Assembly (NCBI GenBank): GCA_964229545.1
Contig: CAXRDP010000039.1
Coordinates: forward strand, 1-27,440
Source of the DNA: UBA724 sp964229545
Lineage (GTDB): Bacteria > Bacteroidota > Bacteroidia > Flavobacteriales > Flavobacteriaceae
Length of the DNA stretch: 27,440 nucleotides
Direction: 5' to 3'
The notes beneath the pieces were generated by a model. The model saw only the letters and a list, made by a program, of their open reading frames with translations. It had not been told where the DNA came from and made no database searches. Positions 7,507 through 14,819 of the stretch are shown one piece after another (position 1 is the stretch's first letter; every line of letters begins with the position of its first letter). The translations under genes and the position numbers were made by a program.

Positions 7507-8575
7507 GGAAATGAGCCAATGGCTCCACGATTTTCGACTCGACCACCCACTGGTCATTGCAGGACCTTGTAGTGCCGAGACTGAAGAACAGGTGATGGAC
7601 ATTGCCCATCAGCTCAAAGACACAGATGTAACCGCATACCGTGCCGGAATTTGGAAGCCACGCACCCGTCCTGGCAATTTTGAAGGGGTAGGAGCGATCG
7701 GACTCAAATGGCTGCAACGTGTCAAAGAAGAAACAGGCATGTTGACCGCTACAGAGGTAGCCAATCGCGCCCATGTGCAACTTGCCTTGGAACACGATGT
7801 CGATATTTTGTGGATTGGGGCACGTTCTACGGTAAGCCCTTTTATCGTACAAGAAATCGCTGATGCGCTAGAAGGAACAGACAAAATCGTCTTGGTAAAA
7901 AATCCCGTTAACCCCGATTTGTCTTTGTGGTTGGGAGGTATCGAGAGACTACATACGGCCAATATCAAAAAATTGGGTGTGATTCATAGAGGGTTTTCTA
8001 CTTATGAAAAAACCAAATACCGAAACAATCCTGAGTGGCAGTTGGCCATTGAACTTCAAAACCGATTCCCGGATTTACCTCTGATTTGTGACCCCTCACA
8101 TATCTGTGGACGTCGTGATACGCTGCAAGATGTTTCCCAAACGGCTTTGGATTTGAACTTTGATGGTTTGATGATCGAGACCCACCGCGACCCAGACAAC
8201 GCATGGAGTGATGCAGCTCAACAAATTACACCCGATACTTTGGTGCAGATGATGAAAGACCTGCAGATTCGTAAAACCACTGATAACACGGCTGATTACA
8301 CAAGTAAACTTGAAACCCTACGAGCGCAAATAGATGTGATAGACCACAGTATTTTAGAGGCTTTGGGCAAGCGTATGAAAGTGTCTGTTGGCATCGGGCA
8401 ACTCAAAAAAGATCACAATGTGGCTGTGTTGCAGTCCAAGCGATGGAATGAAATTTTGGGTAAGATGATTTTGGAAGGTGAAGGCCATGGATTGAGCGAG
8501 GAATTTATCTTACGCATGTTTAAGGCGGTCCACCAAGAATCGATCAACCACCAAAAGCAAGTGATCAATAGCTAA
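7493..8575 (+). CDS. Bifunctional 3-deoxy-7-phosphoheptulonate synthase / chorismate mutase type II
   Basis: A fusion of 360 residues. Residues 1 to about 260 are a type I-beta (KdsA-like) DAHP synthase, which condenses phosphoenolpyruvate and erythrose 4-phosphate. Visible motifs are VIAGPCSAETEEQ, YRAGIWKPRTRPGNFEG, TATEVANRAHV, IGARSTVSPF, VKNPVNPDLSLWLGGIERL and DPSHICGRRD. The remaining residues, about 275-360, are an all-helical AroQ chorismate mutase: LETLRAQIDVIDHSILEALGKR, then QSKRW and a C-terminal helix with HQESINHQ. The fused mutase is a common allosteric arrangement in Bacteroidota and makes prephenate for PheA and TyrA. The gene overlaps tyrA by 14 nt and closes the operon. 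Gene symbols vary (aroF, aroA(G), aroQ), so none is given. Confidence 0.95.
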   Translation: MENNKEMSQWLHDFRLDHPLVIAGPCSAETEEQVMDIAHQLKDTDVTAYRAGIWKPRTRPGNFEGVGAIGLKWLQRVKEETGMLTATEVANRAHVQLALEHDVDILWIGARSTVSPFIVQEIADALEGTDKIVLVKNPVNPDLSLWLGGIERLHTANIKKLGVIHRGFSTYEKTKYRNNPEWQLAIELQNRFPDLPLICDPSHICGRRDTLQDVSQTALDLNFDGLMIETHRDPDNAWSDAAQQITPDTLVQMMKDLQIRKTTDNTADYTSKLETLRAQIDVIDHSILEALGKRMKVSVGIGQLKKDHNVAVLQSKRWNEILGKMILEGEGHGLSEEFILRMFKAVHQESINHQKQVINS

Positions 8576-8611
8576 TCGGGTATGATGGTAAAAAGCGTTA
8601 CCTTGTAAGCA

Positions 8612-9571
8612 ATGGAGGGAACGGTTTATAAGTCTACCGGAAGTTGGTATACTGTCATCACTGACGACGGCAGTTCGTTTTTGTGCCGTATCAAAGGTAT
8701 ATTTCGCACCCAGTCCATCACAAGTACCAATCCGGTTGCTGTGGGCGATCGGGTGCGAATTGCTGTTGAAAAAGACGAGACAGAAGGTCTGATCACCGAA
8801 ATATTTCCCCGCAAGAATTACATCGTTCGCAAGTCTGTAAACCTATCCAAGCAAATTCACATTTTGGCTGCCAATGTGGATGTGGCTTTTTTGATGGTCA
8901 CCCTTAACAATCCAGTTACCTATCCCGCTTTTATCGATCGTTTTTTGGCAACTGCCGAAGCTTTTGAAGTGGATGTGGTCTTGCTTTTTAACAAAGAGGA
9001 CACTTATTCCGATACCGAACTCAATGAGCTGCGCGCATTGCAATCTGTATACCAACAAATCGGATACCGGTGTTTGGAAATCTCTGCGCTTTATGGCAAC
9101 CAAGTCGATGCGGTTCGAGCGTTGATGACCGATAAAGTCTGTATGCTTTCAGGCCATAGTGGCGTAGGAAAGTCCACTTTGGTCAATGCGTTGGCACCAG
9201 GTTTGAAGTTAAAAACCGCTGAAATTTCTGAACAACACCAACAGGGACAACATACCACAACTTTTGCCGAAATGCACGCATTGGGTTTTGGCGCCAAAAT
9301 CATTGACACCCCCGGCATACGTGGTTTTGGAATGGTGGATTTTGAACGTGAGGAACTGGGCGATTATTTTCGTGAGTTTTTTGCACTCAAAGACCAATGC
9401 AAATTCAACAATTGCCTTCATGTAGATGAACCCAAATGTGCGGTCAAAGTGGCTCTTGAATCTGGTGAAATTGCCCCTTCCCGTTATAAAAGTTACCTGC
9501 AGATGCTTGAGGGAGATGCGACTCACTTTCGAACCGATTTTCCGTCAGGAAAACAAGACTTTATGTTATGA
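8612..9571 (+). CDS. rsgA: Small ribosomal subunit biogenesis GTPase RsgA
   Basis: RsgA is a circularly permuted GTPase that acts in late 30S maturation. The 319-residue product has an N-terminal OB fold (EGTVYKSTGSWYTVI ... VAVGDRVRI). The G motifs follow in permuted order: FNKED (G4), ISALYG (G5), GHSGVGKST (G1, residues 181-189), TTT with a switch region (HTTTFAEMH) and DTPG (G3). The C-terminal zinc site is intact, with Cys263, Cys268, His270 and Cys276. It starts 36 nt after the aromatic operon and overlaps dtd by 4 nt. A 5-bp hairpin (8587-8602) lies just upstream, and I see no strong promoter in the gap. It may be partly transcribed from the operon before it. Confidence 0.96.
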   Translation: MEGTVYKSTGSWYTVITDDGSSFLCRIKGIFRTQSITSTNPVAVGDRVRIAVEKDETEGLITEIFPRKNYIVRKSVNLSKQIHILAANVDVAFLMVTLNNPVTYPAFIDRFLATAEAFEVDVVLLFNKEDTYSDTELNELRALQSVYQQIGYRCLEISALYGNQVDAVRALMTDKVCMLSGHSGVGKSTLVNALAPGLKLKTAEISEQHQQGQHTTTFAEMHALGFGAKIIDTPGIRGFGMVDFEREELGDYFREFFALKDQCKFNNCLHVDEPKCAVKVALESGEIAPSRYKSYLQMLEGDATHFRTDFPSGKQDFML

Positions 9572-10020
9572 GAGTAGTCATTCAGCGCGTTGAAAAAGCA
9601 GCAGTTTCTGTAGACAGTGCAATCGTTGGCAGTATTGAAAAAGGATTGTTGGTGCTGTTGGGGATTACTCACGACGACACCATGGAAGACGTGGAGTGGT
9701 TGGTAAAAAAAGTGGTACAAATGCGGATTTTTGATGACCCAAAAGGGGTCATGAATCATTCCTTGCAGGACGTAGGCGGAAATATGTTGGTAGTAAGCCA
9801 GTTTACCCTACACGCCCAGACCAAAAAAGGGAACCGCCCATCCTATGTCCAAGCTGCCAAACACCAAATCGCCGTACCTTTGTACGAAGCTTTTGTCAAA
9901 CAAGCTGAGGCCTTGATTGGAAAACCAGTAGCCACCGGAGTATTTGGCTCGATGATGAAAGTAACATTGACCAACGATGGGCCGGTGACCATTGTTGTTG
10001 ATAGTAAAAACAGAGAATGA
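9568..10020 (+). CDS. dtd: D-aminoacyl-tRNA deacylase
   Basis: The enzyme hydrolyses D-amino acids (and glycine) wrongly attached to tRNA. The 150-residue product is full length for the DTD family and begins MRVVIQRVEKAAVSV. It has the two signature motifs SQFTL (residues 77-81) and GPVT (138-141, in TNDGPVTIVVD), which form the active site across the dimer interface. The start overlaps the rsgA stop (ATGA), and its own stop overlaps the next start, which indicates a translationally coupled run of genes. Confidence 0.97.
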   Translation: MRVVIQRVEKAAVSVDSAIVGSIEKGLLVLLGITHDDTMEDVEWLVKKVVQMRIFDDPKGVMNHSLQDVGGNMLVVSQFTLHAQTKKGNRPSYVQAAKHQIAVPLYEAFVKQAEALIGKPVATGVFGSMMKVTLTNDGPVTIVVDSKNRE

Positions 10021-10349
10021 TGAACATACAAGATGCCCAAAAAGCCGTTGATGAATGGATACAGAAGCACGGTGTTCGCTATTTTGACGAACTGACCAAT
10101 ATGGCGCAGCTAACCGAGGAAGTAGGTGAGGTAGCGCGTATCATTGCCCGACGGTATGGGGAGCAATCTGAAAAAGAAAGCGACAAAGAAAAAGATTTAG
10201 GCGAAGAATTGGCCGATGTGGTATTTGTAGTCTTGTGTTTGGCCAATCAAACGGGAATTGATTTGGGAGATGCCTTCGCGAAAAAACTCGACCTCAAAGG
10301 CAAACGTGACCACAACCGCCATCACAACAATCCAAAGATTCAAGGATAA
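10017..10349 (+). CDS. MazG-like nucleotide pyrophosphohydrolase
   Basis: A 110-residue all-alpha NTP-PPase domain of the MazG type, which cleaves nucleoside triphosphates to the monophosphate and pyrophosphate. The metal-binding pattern is present: LTEEVGEVAR, a charged linker rich in Glu and Lys, then LGEELADVVFVVLCLANQ, which supplies the EExxE ... ExxD acidic residues. The C-terminal KLDLKGKRDHNRHH is typical of the single-domain family. Full-length MazG has two such domains, whereas this is one. Two adjacent ATG codons (10017 and 10020) are possible starts. The first overlaps the dtd stop. The stop is directly followed by the aroA ATG with no gap. A house-cleaning role is likely, but the substrate is not deducible. 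Confidence 0.88.
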   Translation: MMNIQDAQKAVDEWIQKHGVRYFDELTNMAQLTEEVGEVARIIARRYGEQSEKESDKEKDLGEELADVVFVVLCLANQTGIDLGDAFAKKLDLKGKRDHNRHHNNPKIQG

Positions 10350-11570
10350 ATGAAGCAGATTACCCTGACACATCCCAGCGCCCAACTCAATGGGCAGTTG
10401 GCCATTACAGGCTCGAAAAGTGAATCCAATCGTTTGTTGGTGTTGCAAGCCCTATATCCCGGACTGCATATCCATAACTTGTCCAATTCAGATGACACCC
10501 ATGCCATGCAAAAAGGTTTGGCTGCTGATGAGAACCTGATAGATATTGGTCATGCGGGGACAACCATGCGCTTTCTTACCGCATTTTTTGCTACACAAGA
10601 AGGTTCTGAAAAAGTCCTAACCGGCTCAAAGCGCATGCAAGAAAGACCTATTTCTGTGTTGGTAGATGCCTTACGCCAGTTAGGGGCAGATATTGAGTAC
10701 GAAAAAAACGAAGGGTACCCGCCCTTACGCATTTGTGGTAAAAAACTCTCAAAAAATCAGGTGACTTTGGCCGCCAATGTAAGCAGTCAGTATATTTCAG
10801 CCTTGTTGTTGGTAGCGCCCAAACTTCCCAAAGGTCTTCACCTGAAATTGGTGGGCAAAATCACCTCGGTTCCATATATCGAAATGACATGCGCCTTATT
10901 ACGTCAACAAGGGGTAGATGTGGTTTTTGAGGGACAAGACATTCGCGTGGCACCACTTTTGGAACCCGATTCCAAAGAAGTGTGGGTTGAATCGGATTGG
11001 AGTTCAGCGTCCTATTTTTTTGGTTTGGCTGCTATGGCAAATAATGCCCACCTAAAACTATCAACCTATAAAGCGGACAGCCTTCAGGGTGACCGTGTTT
11101 TGGTCGATATCTACAAACAGTTGGGAGTGGTTTCCCACATGGGAGAAAATCACCTTTTGTTGGAGAAGTCGAATGCTTCCAAAGGGGAGCTCAATTTTGA
11201 TTTGGCCGATGCACCTGACATAGCTCAGACGATAGCTGTCAGTTGCTATGGCATGGGCGTGGGCTGTCATCTGACCGGTTTACACACCCTCAAAATCAAA
11301 GAAACCGATCGTCTGGTGGCCTTAGAAACGGAGCTATCCAAATTAGGAGCAGATATTCAAGTTACCAATGACAGTTTGCATCTCAAGCCGCGTACAGGTG
11401 CCATAGTGCCTCATGTGGCTATCGATACCTACCACGATCATCGTATGGCCATGGCATTTGCGCCTCTGGGACTTCTAGTGCCCATCACCATTAATGATCC
11501 CGAGGTGGTTTCCAAATCCTATCCAGAATTCTGGTCTGACCTCGAGGATTTGGGTTTTGTTTTGAGCTAG
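10350..11570 (+). CDS. aroA: 3-phosphoshikimate 1-carboxyvinyltransferase (EPSP synthase)
   Basis: The enzyme transfers the enolpyruvyl group of PEP to shikimate 3-phosphate, the sixth shikimate-pathway step. The 406-residue product is slightly shorter than the E. coli enzyme (427). Motifs are ITGSKSESNRLL (canonical GSKSxSNR), HAGTTMRFL (PEP site, residues 68-76), NVSSQYISALLL, SDWSSASYFF, KIKETDRLVALETELSKLGA and TYHDHRMAMAFAPLG. The PEP-site loop reads HAGTTMRF where E. coli has NAGTAMRP, so the position equivalent to Pro101 is Phe75. The N-terminus is compact, starting directly at the fold. It is the last gene of the rsgA-dtd-mazG-aroA run and is followed by a 72-nt gap with a new promoter. 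Confidence 0.95.
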   Translation: MKQITLTHPSAQLNGQLAITGSKSESNRLLVLQALYPGLHIHNLSNSDDTHAMQKGLAADENLIDIGHAGTTMRFLTAFFATQEGSEKVLTGSKRMQERPISVLVDALRQLGADIEYEKNEGYPPLRICGKKLSKNQVTLAANVSSQYISALLLVAPKLPKGLHLKLVGKITSVPYIEMTCALLRQQGVDVVFEGQDIRVAPLLEPDSKEVWVESDWSSASYFFGLAAMANNAHLKLSTYKADSLQGDRVLVDIYKQLGVVSHMGENHLLLEKSNASKGELNFDLADAPDIAQTIAVSCYGMGVGCHLTGLHTLKIKETDRLVALETELSKLGADIQVTNDSLHLKPRTGAIVPHVAIDTYHDHRMAMAFAPLGLLVPITINDPEVVSKSYPEFWSDLEDLGFVLS

Positions 11571-11593
11571 ATTCGAATTATTCCCTCATTCAC

Positions 11594-11625
11594 TTGACAA
11601 GGCCCCCTTTGGGATAGTATATTTG
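11594..11625 (+). promoter_or_regulatory. Promoter of queA-rlmN
   Basis: TTG at 11594-11596 and TATATTTG at 11618-11625, separated by 21 nt, fit the Bacteroidota consensus. Predicted initiation at about 11631 leaves a 5' UTR of roughly 10 nt before the queA ATG at 11643. Confidence 0.72.
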
Positions 11626-11642
11626 CGCACTTAAATAAAGAA

Positions 11643-12692
11643 ATGAAATTATCGCACTTTAACTTTGACTTGCCCGAAACCCTATTGGCCGAATATCCTG
11701 CAGACCATAGAGATGATTCCAAATTGATGGTACTGCATCGAGAAACAGAGACTATTGAACACAAACATTTTCGGGATATTGTCGATTATTTCGACGAAGG
11801 TGATGTGATGGTGCGCAACAACACCAAGGTATTTCCTGCCCGTTTGATTGGTAACAAAGAAAAAACCGGTGCCAAAATTGAGGTATTCCTTCTTCGTGAA
11901 CTCAATCAGGAGCAACGCCTTTGGGATGTGCTTGTAGACCCCGCTCGTAAGATTCGCATTGGTAACAAACTCTACTTTGGTGATGGAGAAGAATTGGTTG
12001 CTGAGGTTATAGACAATACCACCTCTAGAGGTCGTACACTTCGTTTTTTATTTGATGGTTCTTATGATGCTTTTCGGGAAAAGTTGCACCAAATGGGTCA
12101 AACACCTCTACCGAAGTACATCAAGCGACAAGAAGAAGATTTTGACCGTGACCGTTACCAAACCATCTACGCCAAGCACGAAGGAGCTGTGGCTGCGCCT
12201 ACGGCAGGTTTGCATTTTTCAAAACACGTATTGAAGCGTTTGGAAATCAAAGGGATCGATATGGCAGACATTACTCTCCATGTGGGGCTAGGGACTTTCA
12301 ACCCCGTAGAAGTGGAGGATCTTTCCAAACATAAAATGGATTCTGAAGAACTTATTATCGATGAGGCTGCGGTGGCATTGGTCAATCGTGCCAAGGCAGA
12401 AAAAAAGCGGGTGTGTTCTATCGGCACAACCTCTATGAGGGCTTTGGAAACTTCTGTCTCTTCGAGCAATACGCTGAACACATACCGAGGTTGGACCCAT
12501 AAATTTATTTTTCCCCCATACGATTTCAGAATCGCCGATAGTATGGTAACCAACTTTCATTTGCCAAAATCTACCTTATTGATGATGGTGTCTGCTTTTG
12601 CAGGTCATGATTTTGTCAAAAAAGCATACGAGGAAGCTGTTAAGAAAAAATATCGCTTTTACTCCTATGGAGACGCGATGTTAATCCTCTAA
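11643..12692 (+). CDS. queA: S-adenosylmethionine:tRNA ribosyltransferase-isomerase
   Basis: QueA adds the cyclopentene-diol precursor ring from AdoMet to preQ1 at tRNA position 34, giving epoxyqueuosine. The 349-residue product matches the family length. Motifs are FDLPETLLAEYPADHRDDSKLMVL, VRNNTKVFPARLIGNKEKTGAKIEVFLL, PLPKYIKR, YQTIYAKHEGAVAAPTAGLHF, ITLHVGLGTFNPVEVEDLSKHKMDSE and SMVTNFHLPKSTLLMMVSAFAG. It begins shortly after a consensus promoter and is followed by rlmN after a single base, so two RNA-modification genes form an operon. Confidence 0.97.
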   Translation: MKLSHFNFDLPETLLAEYPADHRDDSKLMVLHRETETIEHKHFRDIVDYFDEGDVMVRNNTKVFPARLIGNKEKTGAKIEVFLLRELNQEQRLWDVLVDPARKIRIGNKLYFGDGEELVAEVIDNTTSRGRTLRFLFDGSYDAFREKLHQMGQTPLPKYIKRQEEDFDRDRYQTIYAKHEGAVAAPTAGLHFSKHVLKRLEIKGIDMADITLHVGLGTFNPVEVEDLSKHKMDSEELIIDEAAVALVNRAKAEKKRVCSIGTTSMRALETSVSSSNTLNTYRGWTHKFIFPPYDFRIADSMVTNFHLPKSTLLMMVSAFAGHDFVKKAYEEAVKKKYRFYSYGDAMLIL

Positions 12693-12693
12693 T

Positions 12694-13737
12694 ATGACCC
12701 CTGTACGCAAGGACATTCGCACCCTTTCAAAGGATGAGTTGCGTGCATTTTTTAAGGAAAACGACATTCCGGTTTTTAAAGGCAATCAGGTCTATGAATG
12801 GTTGTGGCGCAAGGCTGCTCAAAGCTTTGATGTAATGACCAATTTGTCGGTTGCCCATCGCGAACTGTTGGATGAGAATTTTGTCATCAACCATATTGAG
12901 GTCGATCAGCAGCAGAAGAGCGATGATGGTACCATCAAAAATGCTGTTCGGCTACATGACGGCCTGGTGGTTGAGTCTGTTTTAATTCCTACGGCTACCC
13001 GAACAACTGCCTGTGTTTCCAGTCAGGTGGGTTGTAGTTTGGATTGTACTTTCTGTGCAACTGCGCGGCTTAAGCGTATGCGCAACCTCAATCCAGATGA
13101 GATTTTTGACCAAGTGGCTGTTATCAACAAGCAAAGTCTTTTGTATCATGACCGTCCATTGAGTAACGTGGTGTTTATGGGTATGGGTGAGCCGCTGATG
13201 AATTACAAGAATACTTTGGCTGCGATAGACAAGATTACATCTCCAGAGGGTTTGGGCATGTCTCCCAAGCGCATCACGGTTTCTACTTCAGGAGTTTCCA
13301 AAATGATTGCTCAAATGGCCGATGGAAAACCCAAATGGAAACTGGCAGTTTCCTTACATTCTGCCATAGAGGAGACACGAAACAAAATCATGCCTTTTAC
13401 CAAAAAATTTCCGCTCGTTGAGCTCAAGGCTGCCTTGCTGCATTGGTATGCCCAGACCCAAAGCAAGATTACTTTTGAATATGTGGTGTGGGAAGGCATT
13501 AATGACAACCAAAATGAAATAGATGCCTTGGTCAAGTTTTGTTTGGATGTGCCCTCTAAAGTCAATTTGATAGAATACAATCCAATCGACGAAAGTGATT
13601 TTCATCAAGCCTCTGAAGGTGTGGTTAACCGCTATATTGAAGCTTTGGAGCAACACAAAATTGCAGTGACCGTGCGTCGCTCTCGTGGCAAAGACATTGA
13701 CGCTGCTTGTGGACAGTTGGCCAACAAGGCGGTTTAA
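12694..13737 (+). CDS. rlmN: Dual-specificity RNA methyltransferase RlmN (23S rRNA A2503-C2 / tRNA)
   Basis: A radical-SAM methyltransferase that makes m2A2503 in 23S rRNA and m2A37 in some tRNAs. The 347-residue product carries the iron-sulfur motif CSLDCTFC with Cys114, Cys118 and Cys121. GMGEPLMNY, ITVSTSGV, LAVSLHSAIEETRNKIMPF and FEYVVWEGIND follow the barrel. The C-terminal RRSRGKDIDAACGQL contains the methyl-carrying Cys expected in RlmN. The ATG is one base after the queA stop. The stop is followed by a 61-nt gap before the next start. Confidence 0.97.
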   Translation: MTPVRKDIRTLSKDELRAFFKENDIPVFKGNQVYEWLWRKAAQSFDVMTNLSVAHRELLDENFVINHIEVDQQQKSDDGTIKNAVRLHDGLVVESVLIPTATRTTACVSSQVGCSLDCTFCATARLKRMRNLNPDEIFDQVAVINKQSLLYHDRPLSNVVFMGMGEPLMNYKNTLAAIDKITSPEGLGMSPKRITVSTSGVSKMIAQMADGKPKWKLAVSLHSAIEETRNKIMPFTKKFPLVELKAALLHWYAQTQSKITFEYVVWEGINDNQNEIDALVKFCLDVPSKVNLIEYNPIDESDFHQASEGVVNRYIEALEQHKIAVTVRRSRGKDIDAACGQLANKAV

Positions 13738-13783
13738 CCCCCACATTTACAAGTCTTTTTCCTAAAGTCACCCTTGGATATTG

Positions 13784-13791
13784 TATCTTTA
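13784..13791 (+). promoter_or_regulatory. Weak -7 promoter candidate for the polyprenyl synthase gene
   Basis: TATCTTTA differs from TAnnTTTG only at the last base and lies 7 nt before the ATG at 13799. No TTG at a suitable distance is visible, so this is a tentative call. It argues against the TTG at 13781 as a start codon. Confidence 0.35.
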
Positions 13792-13798
13792 CCGACCC

Positions 13799-14779
13799 AT
13801 GAAAATCGTTGAGCAGCTCAAACGCCCCATCTTGGAGGAAATGGAACTTTTCGAAGAGAAGTTTTCTGATGCCATGTCCTCTAAAGTAGCCTTGCTCAAC
13901 CGCATCACTCACTACATAGTCAATCGAAAGGGGAAGCAGATGCGCCCGATGTTTGTTTTTTTTGCTGCCAAGTTGGTTTCCGAAAAGCAACAAGTCAATG
14001 AGCGCACCTATCGCGCAGCTTCTGTTATTGAGTTGATTCATACAGCAACCTTAATTCACGATGATGTGGTGGATGACAGTGACAGACGTCGAAGTTTCTT
14101 TTCGATCAATGCCTTGTGGAAAAACAAGATTGCGGTTTTGGTGGGGGATTATCTTTTGTCAAAAGGCTTGTTGCTGTGTATTGATCACAAAGATTTCGAT
14201 CTTTTGGACATCATATCGACCGCTGTTCGTGAGATGAGCGAAGGGGAATTGTTGCAAATTGAAAAGGCACGAAACCTTAGTATTGATGAGCAGACTTATT
14301 ATGATGTCATTCGTAAAAAAACCGCCTCATTGATCGCCTCATGCTGTGCGCTTGGTGCTTCGTCTGTACATGCAAATGATGACAAAATCGAATTGTTACG
14401 CTCTTTTGGTGAGCATATTGGAATGGCTTTTCAGATTAAAGACGACCTTTTTGACTATGGCGAACAAAAAATAGGCAAACCCACAGGTATCGATATCAAG
14501 GAGCAAAAAATGACCCTTCCTTTGATTTACGCCTTGCAACAAAGCACACCCAAAGAGCGCCGTTGGGTAAAAAACATCATCAAGAAACATCATAAAAACC
14601 GCAAGCGCGTACGTGAGTTGATAGACTTTGTAAAACAGAAGGGTGGTTTGTCATATGCGATTTCGCAAATGCACTCCTACAGAGATCGTGCGCTGGCACT
14701 CATAGAGCCCTTGCCAGAAAGCCCTACCAAAGAGAGTCTGACCCGTATGGTGGCCTATGTGATAGACCGCAGTTATTAA
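13799..14779 (+). CDS. All-trans polyprenyl diphosphate synthase
   Basis: The enzyme elongates allylic diphosphates with isopentenyl diphosphate, probably to make the menaquinone side chain in this lineage (inference). The 326-residue product has GKQMRPM, the first Asp-rich motif DDVVD (residues 88-92, in LIHTATLIHDD), GDYLLSKGL, the conserved KTASLIA and GMAFQIKDDLFDYG, with the second Asp-rich motif at 215-219. Chain length (C30-C50) cannot be read reliably. The frame is open upstream to a TTG at 13781, but the ATG at 13799 starts at the usual MKIVEQLK position and avoids translating the promoter-like sequence. Confidence 0.93.
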   Translation: MKIVEQLKRPILEEMELFEEKFSDAMSSKVALLNRITHYIVNRKGKQMRPMFVFFAAKLVSEKQQVNERTYRAASVIELIHTATLIHDDVVDDSDRRRSFFSINALWKNKIAVLVGDYLLSKGLLLCIDHKDFDLLDIISTAVREMSEGELLQIEKARNLSIDEQTYYDVIRKKTASLIASCCALGASSVHANDDKIELLRSFGEHIGMAFQIKDDLFDYGEQKIGKPTGIDIKEQKMTLPLIYALQQSTPKERRWVKNIIKKHHKNRKRVRELIDFVKQKGGLSYAISQMHSYRDRALALIEPLPESPTKESLTRMVAYVIDRSY

Positions 14780-14819
14780 TCTTAAGTTTTTTGTACTTTA
14801 GGAAGCCTATTTAAACACC

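Noticed and set aside
13781..13798. N-terminal extension of the polyprenyl synthase from TTG
   Set aside because: It would translate a promoter-like TATCTTTA and adds six residues outside the family's normal start. The ATG at 13799 is better.
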